From Panorpa germanica (Eukaryota > Arthropoda > Insecta > Mecoptera > Panorpidae), in the NCBI GenBank assembly GCA_963678705.1, contig OY783210.1:20027331-20091330 (forward strand): a DNA stretch of 64,000 nt. The letters run 5' to 3'. The notes beneath the pieces were generated by a model, which had not been told where the DNA came from, did not search any database, and saw only the letters and a program-made list of their open reading frames with translations. The translations under genes were made by a program, and so were the position numbers. The number at the start of each line of letters is the position of its first letter. Within the stretch, counting starts at the first letter, position 1. Positions 50,449-60,964 of the stretch are shown in pieces.

Positions 50449-50590
50449 TAAAATGTAGATACGTTATTTATTTAACTAATTGCAGCTTTAGATTTTGATT
50501 CGCGTTTATAGTTACTTACATAAAGCGATTTAAACATAAAAAAAACATGATTTTTTGATAATATTGATAGTATCGCCATCTATATTTCGC
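50449..50590 (+). repeat. Dispersed repeat, copy 2 of 2
   Basis: This pairs with 14821-14970 in the same orientation. The copies differ by a few substitutions and by the length of one A run. Confidence 0.7.
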
Positions 50591-51039
50591 TAGAAAAAAT
50601 GGAAAAGAAACCCACAGATAGCCCACTACTTTCACTTAACAAAATGAACATATTTTTAATAAATTTAAGTAGAGTTTAATAGGTAATCCTATACAGTAAT
50701 TAAAGAAATCGTTTACTTCCATGTAGTTAGTCGGGTATCGTCAACAAGTCAAGGGCAATATGTAACCAGTGATCCATGTAATGTGCAGCCCTATCCCTAT
50801 TTCCATATTAATATTAAATGACGCGAAATAAATGGCTGGTTGAGCGCCAAGTGTCAGCACCGGCTGACTGTAATTAATCAACCTTGAGTTCTATGACTAC
50901 CTGAATACTTTACTGTGAGTGCATTAAAAATTCTAATGATAAACTGATTTTTAATTGTACTGCAGTACTAAATATTATTTAGTTACTTCTATTTTAATAA
51001 TGAATCGTTTTTGAAAAATTAATTTATCTTTTCGTGAGA

Positions 51040-51520
51040 AATCACATTGATTTTTCGGAAAATATGCAAAATTTCGCAGGTAGAAAAAAATTTATAAGTA
51101 AGCAAATTAGTAACAACAAATTGAGATTCATTAAGAAAAATACAAACAAGTGGGAAACTTCTTATCACAGCAATAGACAATTCGAAAAAATCATATTCAG
51201 ACTACGAACAGGACATACGACATTGACCCATCAACGTCTAATCAATAAAACAACAGCTCCGCAGTACAGCAACTGTCAGACGCAAATAACAGTTCATCAT
51301 CTACTAGTAACCTGCCCACAATATCAAACGCAAAGAATAAAACACAATATCAGTGATGAATTAAAGGACATACTTTCAAACAATACAGAAAAAAATTAAA
51401 GGTGCTGGAATTCCTTAATGATATAAATATAATAAACCAAATTTAATTAAAATAAATTAACTTCAGGCGAATATGACCTTGTTGTTGGAATCGCCTCGAA
51501 TTCTAAAAAAAAAAAAACAC
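51040..51520 (+). pseudogene. 5'-truncated non-LTR retrotransposon 3' end (copy B) with poly(A)
   Basis: The plus strand encodes the end of an RNase H-bearing LINE ORF: KLRFIKKNTNKWETSY, then FRLRTGHTTLTHQRL, then CQTQITVHHLLVTCPQY. The element ends in a run of 13 A at 51507-51519, as expected for target-primed insertion. Compared with copy A, the frame is lost near 51390 by indels in A-rich runs. RNase H with this RTGHT...C-x2-C...H-x4-C tail is typical of I-like arthropod elements; the exact clade is uncertain. Confidence 0.8.
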
Positions 51521-51589
51521 AATGTTGACAAACACAAATCTGTAAATAAATAAAGATAATCAAGTGTATTATATAAAGAGAAAAACACC

Positions 51590-52442
51590 TTATTTAAATT
51601 TTACATATTCCCGGTAATAAAAAGTGATACTATAAATGAAATTGTACTCCAGGTTGTTAAGAATTCGTAAATATTTGGTTAGTGTATTATATGTATATCC
51701 TTCTATAGTCAAAATAAATAAATCGATGCTGTGGTAAACACTATTTGCTTTATTTTTAATCAAAATGTCAACTCCCCCCCTCCCGCTGAACTAGAATTGT
51801 AATCAAATAAAAAGAAGTCTTTTTTAAATTTCAGTTACATTTGAAATCATTGTTGACTTTACTTACAGCCATCATGTACAACTCTTTAAGTCTGTACGAA
51901 CAATACAATACAAGTATTTCACCAAGATTCATTTCCAGTTCCGGTGCCTGTACTATACAACAACCATGTTTTATTGTTCCTCAAGTTTCTCCACCATCCC
52001 TAATCCAATACACCAAAACCACCCACAATGGACTTACATCATTTCCTCCTCTTCCTCTTCTTCTACTTCGTCGTCTTCTTCAACTACTACTACGAGCACT
52101 GGATAATGTTTTCCATGTCTCAAGCTCTCATGGAGTCGATGTACAAGTAGTTACATCAGTAATCCCCGATTCAACCAAGTCCAGATAACTCTGACCCTTT
52201 GATCCAGAGAACTGAGAGGGGATATCCCTTGTCTCTATCCCTTGTACGCCCTCTATACCACTAGACTTAATTTCCTGTCCGAATAAAACCGCTTCAAATT
52301 TTGAAGTAGTATTTCGTATCGTAAAATGTGACTTATTGAATAATCTGACTGAATCTGACCCTTCAACTATTTGGAAATGATTACTTGATATGTTTAGTGT
52401 TAAATTTACACTTTTAGGGCCATCTTTTGGACGTTTAATGTA
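51590..52442 (-). CDS. Candidate extracellular glycoprotein gene, three exons, partial or broken
   Basis: No frame here starts with ATG. Exon a is open from 52442 (after acceptor ATTCTATTACATTAG) for 104 codons to a TGA at 52130-52128. It reads PKSVNLTLNISSNHFQIVEG, then NKSHFTIRNTTSKFEAVLFG, then SYLDLVESGITDVTT. Four N-glycosylation sequons (NLT, NIS, NKS, NTT) within 45 residues suggest a secreted or surface protein. Exon b is 51947-51867 (acceptor TATAGTACAG, donor GCT/GTAAGT; APELEMNLGEILVLYCSYRL). Exon c is 51790-51590 (acceptor TACAATTCTAG; 66 codons to TAA). Exons b and c join in phase 0. Exon a reaches b in frame only through a weaker donor at 52155/52154 (GAT/GTAACT). A second frame, acidic (VVVVEEDDEVEEEEEEE), opens after the TGA and ends at a perfect GTAAGT donor at 52038, so exon a may carry an indel. 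The family is not recognised. Confidence 0.45.
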
Positions 52443-54838
52443 CTAATGTAATAGAATATTACTTCCTGCTTCCGTTTCATACTGGTATATCATTTAGTTA
52501 TTAGATGAGCAAATGGTCGTTCATTTCAAATAAATATGGAAATAAAATTATATTACATTTATACCATATTTAGATTTCTATATAACAATTTGTTTCATTT
52601 TTAAATCTATAGCTAAATATATATATTGTACATTTAGAATGATGATTATTAATTACTAGTTATAAGTTTTAATATTATTATAATTATTATTTAGTTTAAT
52701 GAACTGTCGTTTATAGCAATTCGTTTTCCAATGTGTCCATTAGTTCAAGATTTATTATTATTTAGTAGGTAATATGTGTTTCCAGATAGTATTTAAATAA
52801 ATATTAAACCATAATTAGAAATACCAAGGTTTCATGTGTGTCAGAGTAAAATTTACCATTTGTAAACATAATTTTACATTATTATCGGATTTATTTGATT
52901 AATTATAATTGTTCAGCGATATATATACACGTATATAGTAAGTATATAGACACGTATATTCGTGCATATATAAATAAATCTATAACTAAGGTTAATTTAC
53001 ACAAATATCCATCCTTTTAGTGAAAAAAGCCTTCGGACTAGAAAACCAATTTTTTAGATTGAGATGAATGGTTTTTAGTTCTGTCAGAAACTGAAAGCTG
53101 AGGGAAAGCCTTATCAATGTTCGGTATAACTAAAGGAGAGCCATTGATTAAATCAAATGATTGTAGAAAAATAAAATGGATTATCTTATCAATGTTTTTT
53201 TCTTCTTCTTTATAAAAGCGCCTCTTGAATACCAGAATAAAAGTAAAGTGTAATAGAATTTCATTTTGATTACATTTTTCTTTTGTTTAATTTTTCATTT
53301 GCTTTTATAGTTTAACTGAAATAATGTTTTATATTGATTACATTTTATTTTATTATCAATTGTATTTGTATTTGTATAAAATGTAGTAGAATGTATAAGC
53401 TATATATCAACCGATAAATTACGGTAGCTCTTTATTGACAGTTTTGTATTTCTATTCAAAATTCAGGTGTTCCTTATGTAGTATACTGAGGGTAATCAGT
53501 TCACTATTAAGTTTATTAAATCTATTGTCTACATCTTCTTTATCTTAAAACTTTTCGCTTTCTCTTGAAGTTTCAACATATTTTCTCTATGCTCTGATTT
53601 ACATAAAATAATATGTTTCAGCTTCAGACTGAAAAACGTTGCATATTTCTTCATACTCTATTTACAGTTTGAAACTTTATTATATGAAAATATTCTTTTA
53701 TATTAAATTCATAAGTACAACCCTCTTGTCATGGTTAAAATATCTTATAATAACCTTTTCTTATATACCAGTATATATAAGACAAGGTTCTTATGTACTA
53801 GTGTGTGTATAAATTGTGTCTTGGTTAAGAATCTTTAATCACCCAAATTTTTCTGATACTATTACCTCGATTTTGAATCCAATCCGTTGAATCCATTTGC
53901 TTTGATAAATAACTACTTAAAACATTAGCTTTCGACTTTCCATTTCAAGCCATCTTTAGGTGCAGAGTATTAGATGTTTTACAAAAAGATTCAGTTCTAC
54001 TTTGATCCGTACAATATTGATTACTTTCCCAAAAATAAGACGATAAAAATCGAACAATATATTTGTATATAGTGTTAAACACAAATCTCTAATCGCCGAT
54101 ATATTATAATCTTTCACACAAGCTAGCTTTCAGCTTTACAAACAAAGTCATCCTCAGGTGCGATTTATCGTAGTACATATATTATACTTAAGATTTTTAC
54201 AAACTTTAGCACAGACCCTCCACGTTAAGATTCTTTTTTTTTTATAAAAATCTGGCGCCCGTAGAAAATGGTACGGTATTAAAAAATCACCCAGATTTCG
54301 TTACTTACAGGCTATATTTTATCCTAAGTAAATTTTCACAAATTGTATTCTATCTAGTGTAAATATTTCCTATTATGCACACGATGGATGGAAGTGCCCC
54401 CATTTTCCAACTCTCTACAGACGTCTATGTATATGTATATATACAGAATTAAATCTATAGAAATTATGAACAACCCTTCTAATTACATAGTCGGGTGTAA
54501 TTATTCATAAAGGATTGAAAGAAAGTTTTCCAGTAAATTTAAAAACTAAACGATACAGAAACGCTTGAGTGCCTAACAAGACCGCAAAATGGCATGTTGT
54601 AATAAATTAATAAAAAAAAAAAGAAACCAAAAAATATATAAATATAAAAATATACGAATATTCTCTCTTGAGGAACATTTACATTTTAATATGAGGGCCA
54701 TTGTTTTATGTAAATAATATGTACTGTGAAACAAAAGAAAAATGCGCAGTAATGTTACTTTTGTTAAAAAAATGAACAAATTTAACTGAACACTAACCAA
54801 ATAATAAGTGAGTAATGGATGAAGGAAAAGCAGTGTAG
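52443..54838. other. AT-rich DNA with one coding-like minus frame
   Basis: Minus strand, about 53260-53030: an ATG-less frame of about 80 codons includes LINGSPLVIPNIDKAFPQL and ends at a TAG after NHSSQSKKLVF. Its second half looks protein-like and could be the last exon of another minus-strand gene. The rest shows only short frames and A/T runs. Confidence 0.3.
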
Positions 54839-54847
54839 GGTAATCTA

Positions 54848-55429
54848 ATTACTGCGTGACGTAGCCCGGCGCTAGAGGTAAGTGAGTATGCAAAATGTGA
54901 GGACCGAATTCCACCAATGGATTTAAGTTAAGAAAAGGTCACAAATTAATAATGCGGATCTTGCCGGTTAAATATTTGGTCCATTTTTTTTTTTTACCCC
55001 TCTACTCTTATTTGTAAAGGAAATGTATTGAGTACAATATATAAAATCATTTTAATTATTATTTCAGTAATAATTTATACTTTTTTCTAATGTCTAACAT
55101 GGTCTTGTTTACTGCCTGCAGTATTTAAAATTTGTTCCGCTGCTGAATTTTCGGAACACAAATACAGGTGCTTGTCTTTGTTCCTCGTTAGTTTTCTACA
55201 AATTAAGCATTTCAACGATTTATTTGCTTATGCAGGTGTCCTTGATGACGAATGAGATTTTCGAGAACGTAACCCCTCGGAGAGGGGATGTGAGGGAGCG
55301 CGAAGGGACCATCACAGCTGGTGGCAAGATGTGTTTTGTTATTATTTGGGGTCTCAGGTATAAGAATCCGACCATAGTTGCCGGTCCTCACATTTTGCAT
55401 ACTCAACTACCAATAGCGCCTGCACTAAC
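54848..55429. mobile_element. TIR element with 9-bp target duplication, possibly carrying a captured exon
   Basis: Direct repeats GGTAATCTA flank the element (54839-54847 and 55430-55438). The termini are inverted: the left 54848-54906 contains GGCGCTAGAGGTAAGTGAGT and ATGCAAAATGTGAGGACCG, and the right 55382-55429 contains their complement with a few differences. An 8-9 bp duplication fits hAT-, P- or Merlin-type transposition. The interior holds a GC-rich stretch (55214-55337) after an acceptor-like TTGCTTATGCAG. It is open for about 41 codons (VSLMTNEIFENVTPRRGDV...) up to a donor-like CTCAG/GTATAAG, so it may be a captured gene fragment. Confidence 0.7.
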
Positions 55430-55438
55430 GGTAATCTA

Positions 55439-58140
55439 GTATTAATTCCAAATTTGTTATTCCAATCTTCTTATAAAAAATGTATCAATAGAAACTGACT
55501 GTTTTCAACTGGTTGCTATTTGAAACAAGTGTCACTTTGGCATTTGAAACTTAATCTAAGTAATCTAGAGATATGGGAAATTAGTTATAGAGCACTACAC
55601 AGTACAACAAAGTGTTCTGAACGTAAAAAATTACTTGTTTTATAATTAAAGGTTTGCCTCACCTGAAGAAACAAGTATCTAATGTTGTATGATACGATTT
55701 GTAAATAAGAACCCTCAACGTTAATGACTCTTCTTCTTTTCTTTGTATTGTTCACATTTTATAATATATTACCCAGCCATCTAACGTAATTTACCTTATT
55801 TATATATGAAAATTATATTAAACAACTAATTCTTATGAAAAATATCTTCACTGTAAGAAATTTTTTATATACTCATTTATATCTCTTTAAAAAATAGTAA
55901 TAAATGTAAAATTGTCAAGGATCTTGTCTTTCATAATCCGTCAGCTATTTCAGCAAATTGTTTTTCAGTTCATCTAATGAAATTGCTATTTGTTAAACTT
56001 TTTTCTACTGTGTAATCATTCAACAATGACAAGCATTTTGTAATGAAACACTAAAGTATACAAATTAATTAAGAAATGTCAACTAATAGCTAAAATAAAT
56101 GAGTCTAGACGAGTTGAACGACGACAGTAACACAGTTTTAAAAACAATGAATGTTATTCCATCATAGAAGCTTGAATATTATAAGATATGTAATTGTTAT
56201 ACGTAATTATATATGATACAGTTGTTGTTTTTTCTGTAATATAACTTTAACAACGAGTTCTAAATGAATAAAATACTTTAACAAAGCACAACTAAAAATA
56301 TATGCTTCCTTTGTTATATTTGGTTTTATGTTTCTCATTATAGTTTGAATTTCCAAGAGCGCAACGTGAAATGCTGGTAATACTTTACTTAAATATAACC
56401 TAAAAATACTTAAATCTTGCTACAATTAATTGTCGTCTTCTTATTGGTAGAATACCATAAGTTTTTATACAATTGTAAAGGATAACATTACTCTTACTAT
56501 CCTGAAAATATGAAGTCGATTGACTGTTTCGGTTTCGAGATAAATATTGTTAAAATTCGAATCATTTGCATGAGAGTAAGTGGGATGCAAATACATTTGA
56601 CGTATACGCTTGCAAAGCTGCTTTAAACTGACAGTAAAATTTTTATGTACTCTTTATACACTACGGCGTAAAACAAGGTTTCAATTTACTAATTGGTAGT
56701 TAACCTAAAATTAGGTAGTAATTAAACATGTAATGGATTCAAAATGGCCCCTGTTATTTTATAAAATCTCTTATATACATATATTTGACAATAACAGCAC
56801 TACTACCATATATACTAAAGAGTCCTATGTCCCATCCAACTCGTTTTAGATCTGTATACCATACTAAAATACTCCCAGTTGTAATATCAACTTGCGCTCT
56901 GACAAATTATTTTAGAAAATTAATTACTTTATTTTAATTAAAAGTTAAAACTATTAACAGGTGTGCAATGTGGCTAATGTTTTTGGACTTTAAAAGTTAC
57001 ATTACACCGTAACTTGTGTGGCAGTGTCGCTGTAATCTCTGTCGACTTGAAATTTGTGTAATGCTTTGTTTAATTAGTTCAGTGGTTCAACGTTTCACTT
57101 CAAAAAGAAAACATAAGAACAGATCTGGTAAAGAGTGTGGCATCCTTAATAAAACTTGGATATTTTCTTTGTGATAGAGAGTGAATTCATTTGTATGTTA
57201 TGTATCAAATGATAAATCTATAAACTGTAGTCAGTGTAAAGACAGGCGGTTCTAATCTCGGCATTCCTTATCAAGCCTTACTTATGTCCTAGTCAGGATA
57301 ATCTCATGACAACCCTAATGTGATATATTCTTATAATTTCCCGATCAGGTTATTCTCAGGTAGGGAAAGCCCTATTAATGCATTCCCTCGAGTAACGTTC
57401 CTGTCGTTTTGTTTTCTCTTTTCCGAATCGTATACAATGGCATCCTGCAGTTGCCTTTTAGTGTTGTGTTTTTCTCGGTTGGCTCGTATGTACTTGACAA
57501 TTTCATTGCATTGCGATGGAGTTTCTTCCTCTAGTAGGTGTTGATGTGTGTTATATTCTTCATCGCATCAATACCTTCTCGTATTGATTGATTTATTCCT
57601 TTCCATTTATTGTTAGAAATAAGCATCTATTTTTTTATCTTCAATTTTTTGTTCTTCAAAGAAATTCTTTATTATTAAGAAATCGCAGTTTAAAATATTA
57701 TAGCGCTAGACTTTTAGAAAATAATATAATAAGAACTCTATTTCCTCGTCTACTTGTTTTAAAAAGCGCATTGCAGACAGTCACGCTGCATGCCGCGGAA
57801 GTAATAAACTATTTTTCTGTCTCTCAAATATATTCAGGATATGAAAAAGTCCTGTGATTTCTTTTTCCTTTGAAAATAATGTTGAATTACATATTCTATT
57901 CGCAGAAAGTCAATAAATAAGTATCCTTACTGTCTTAAAATAAATCGTTTTCTGTTATATTATTCACATAAGTTATAATTAGGTAAATATGAATTATATT
58001 AAAGTTACACATCTGGTAATACAGCTATGTGTTAGATATTTCATTTAACTTCAGTATCTAATATTGATATTTGGTTTAAGATAACTAAAGATTATTAATT
58101 AGACTTTCCTTATATAATTTAACTAGTTCTGTTTTCTTAG
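55439..58140. other. AT-rich DNA
   Basis: Apart from the minus-strand open segment at 57567-57331, nothing is supported. The plus frames at 57320 and 57588 are its shadow or AT-rich noise. Confidence 0.5.
57331..57567 (-). pseudogene. ATG-less 78-codon open segment, possible retroelement tail or exon
   Basis: The minus frame is open from 57567 to a TAA at 57331. It has protein-like, charged content and few AT-rich codons: CDEEYNTHQHLLEEETPSQC, then VKYIRANREKHNTKRQLQDA, then GLSLPENNLIGKL. The start (C..NTHQHLL) loosely recalls the Cys-His C-terminal motif of non-LTR retrotransposon ORF2, but the match is weak. It could equally be an exon of an unknown minus-strand gene. Confidence 0.35.
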
Positions 58141-58252
58141 GAAATTGTAGAATAATTTTGTAGCTATTTCAAAGAAAATATGGACAAAATGAGGTTTTTG
58201 TTTTGTTTTACACCAACATTACTTGTCTTCAGTTATAACACTGAAGTACTGA
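58141..58252 (+). CDS. Candidate signal-peptide exon of a secreted protein
   Basis: The segment lies between a good acceptor (AGTTCTGTTTTCTTAG, ending 58140) and a consensus donor (CTGA/GTAAGTAT at 58253). The first ATG is at 58180, so 39 nt of spliced 5' UTR precede it. The 24 codons read MDKMRFLFCFTPTLLVFS and on to VL: a basic start, a hydrophobic core of about 13 residues and polar residues after it, the form of a signal peptide. It leaves in phase 1. The exon-like segment at 63502 accepts phase 1, but other exons may intervene. Read-through of the donor gives the misleading frame to 58461. The product is unknown. Confidence 0.45.
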
Positions 58253-60587
58253 GTAAGTATAACACTGTATTGCAAACTACTACCCCCTTTTACCTAGTTC
58301 AATTTTTATTTGATATATATATATTAAGACTGATTCCTAGCCTCCTCAATTCGCCTCTGGATTCATACCCAAACAATTATCACTTCCAGTTGCTTTACGA
58401 TTTGACGACACTATTCTACGAATTTAGACTTCATCATGGGAAATTACTTTATATCTTCTAACTCAATCTATATCTATCTACATCTCTTTCTATCATTCAA
58501 TCTACATACGAGATAGAATGTGAAATACATGTAATTTACAATTAAACCAGTATTGTTTTAATAGCAGCTACGACATGTACTTGAATTGACCAATATCCCA
58601 ATCGTTATTACAGTAGTATATCTATCGTATGTAGTGTAAAACTATGTCACTATACACAGAGGCGCACTTAGGGGTCCCTCATTAATCACGTCACACAAAT
58701 TTGATAGTTTAACTCTGGAACAGACGTATTAGGTTAAGACAACACTTTTTGAATATATTGTCTAAGGTCTAAAGATAATTTTGTCGCAACTATATGCGTC
58801 TCTTTATGTGTTTATAGCAACAGTTTTACCTCCAATAATCATGGAACTTTAGAAAATTAAATTGGACCCTTTTCCTATACTCCCAAAAGTTGTCGCTAAT
58901 GTTTAATACCCCTCCAATAGCAAGTTCGACACTGCCTCTACTAGTAATAGCGATGTTATAGCGATCCAATGCAATTCCCTTAACACATTCACCAGGCTCA
59001 TGTTAACTGAACGCAAACTGCATGTTTTCAGGAGCAGATAATGCACATCCATGTACGAACTATATAATGCATAATACAATGCATAACAGACCGTATACGA
59101 TATTTAGCGATATAGTTTTGTATTTGTTTTGGATTAAAATCTCTGGTGAATTCATAGTAATTGAAATGTTAATACGAAATGATGAATTATTAATAATGTC
59201 GCTCATTTTAACATATTATTTAAACGTTACAATATAATAAACTATTTTGATTTATATTTGACACACTCTCTTTTTTCTAATGTTGTTTCATAAAATTTTC
59301 GACTAGAAAATCGTGACTTGTTTCTGTGTTTTTGAAAAAAAGGTTCCCTGTGTAATATTTTTCTCAAACGTAATCCTACAAAGGAAAAATGCTTAATAAT
59401 GTTCGACAAAATTCAAGAAAATAGAACAGCTCGTCCTTGAAAGCCATAACCTGGAATTTTTCTCACCATATTAAAGATAAGTGGATTTAAGAAAATATTA
59501 AGCTAAAAAAGTAAAAGTTTACGAAAGTGACTTTTATTATTATTTTATTCAAAGGACTTTTTACATGAATAGAAAAGATTTAAAATATTATACAAATATT
59601 GTATTCTGTGTATAGCAGTTTCAAAAAAAAAAAATACGGAAAATAAACTACAGATGTTCTTTTCTCTAGTATATTCTTTATATGTATATTTTTCTTATGA
59701 AGATGGGTTTGACGGTGTTCATGTTTTGCTTTTTTCTATTCTTTGCACATGAAGAAGGCGTTTGTCCAACCGGGATATAACAAATTCTTTGGTTATTATC
59801 CTTACAGTGGAACTAACGACATCTTTGTGATGGTTCTGTTACTTACAATGTGTTTATTCAAATAAATGTCTATTTTATTTAAACCTGCATACGCTTAGGC
59901 GATAATGTCAGGCAATAAGGTCTAAAAGAAGCTGCTCAAGCCGACATGATTAGCTAAAAGTTTCACAAAAGGTTAAATATTTGCTACATTATTCAGGAAA
60001 GTTATAGAACTTAATAAAACTAAGGATAATACCGCATCTAATTTGTATTTTTATCTAAACAGCGAGAATTTGGTTGTGAACTAATTTTTTTATAGTTCGA
60101 TTTATTAATCCCTTGTTATCCTAGTAGTAGACGACGTCAATAACGACAATATATATAAACTTGATGGGTTTTCTCAACAACTGTTATCATTGTGACGTTT
60201 AATTTTGCATCTCTTTTACACTTCTTCCTTTTTACAGCGATAGAAAAGGTAGCCAAATGGTAGTGAGGAACAAGATAAGAAAGGAATAACCTCCAAAGCT
60301 TTTTAATTGTTAAAAGGATGGAAATGATTATTTTAATCGTTAATAACTTCTGTAATATTGCGAATTGAATAAATCTCATTGGATATTTGAGGTTTAGCAA
60401 TTTTGCAAAATTAATTTTGGGTGTAACGTCATTTCTAATTTGGACGGCGATGTATTTGCTTCATTATTTACAAATCTCAGGCTATGACATGACAATAGTT
60501 TGTTGACAATATACGCAGGTGGTAACGTTTGGTTTAGATGAGGTCTCCTGGTTCCGATAATCCGTGGTGATGTTCTGTTACAGTGTT

Positions 60588-60643
60588 CCACGTGATACAG
60601 AACACGTTTTCATATGGTAGAAACGGGGGCGGGGGCGCGCGGG
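60588..60643. promoter_or_regulatory. E-box and GC-box cluster
   Basis: CACGTG lies at 60590, followed 35 bp later by GGGGGCGGGGGCGCGCGGG (60625-60643). The latter contains an exact Sp1/KLF-type GC box and is exceptional in this AT-rich window. It may mark a promoter, but no transcript start can be assigned. Confidence 0.3.
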
Positions 60644-60914
60644 CACAGGAGATTCGATACCATTAGCTTAGACCGCAGAACTGCGTGTTCAATTACGTGG
60701 TCACCTTTATGCCCTTTCTGTTCACCCACTCGACTGGTCAAATACAGGTCACATATTATTTGGTACCAACATGTTACCCGGCACCAGTAGTTGCCAGTTG
60801 TTACTTCGTATCTACTAGTCATAAAGAGAACATCTCTGATTTTAGGTGGAAGGGGTGTGATGGTGGGAGGCGTTGTTCATATTTCATTTGATTATGAGCG
60901 GCTTGAACATGTTT

Positions 60915-60964
60915 CGACTTGTAGAGATGTCGTCAATAACTGTTGACGACATCTATACAAGTCG
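60915..60964. repeat. 50-nt near-perfect hairpin
   Basis: Arms 60915-60936 and 60943-60964 are 22 nt each and pair with a single mismatch around the loop TAACTG. The stem core is GAGATGTCGTCAA/TTGACGACATCTA. It is shorter than a usual miRNA precursor, though the arm length is right; pairing does not extend clearly beyond. It could also be a tiny foldback repeat. Confidence 0.7.

Larger units (their letters stand above)
46316..51039. other. AT-rich DNA, no firm gene
   Basis: Besides the exon-like segment at 46683 and the dispersed repeat at 50449, only short frames without motif are present. The plus frame 46791-47114 has no recognised domain. At 48321-48335 CGGGAATCGAACCCG is the complement of a tRNA T-arm, but no matching acceptor stem or D arm is found, so it is at most a tRNA-derived remnant. 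Confidence 0.4.

Noticed and set aside
52028-52150. 40-codon plus-strand ORF with a membrane-like segment and good start context
   Set aside because: Its C-ending Phe/Leu/Tyr codons are the mirror of a GAA/GAG repeat on the minus strand, within the candidate minus-strand exon; no independent support.
53030-53260. ATG-less minus frame ending NHSSQSKKLVF
   Set aside because: Protein-like in its second half, but no splice junction links it to the neighbouring candidate exons.
60394-60606. 70-codon minus frame in a GC-rich patch
   Set aside because: Frames are open on both strands here and no domain is recognised; noted but not called.
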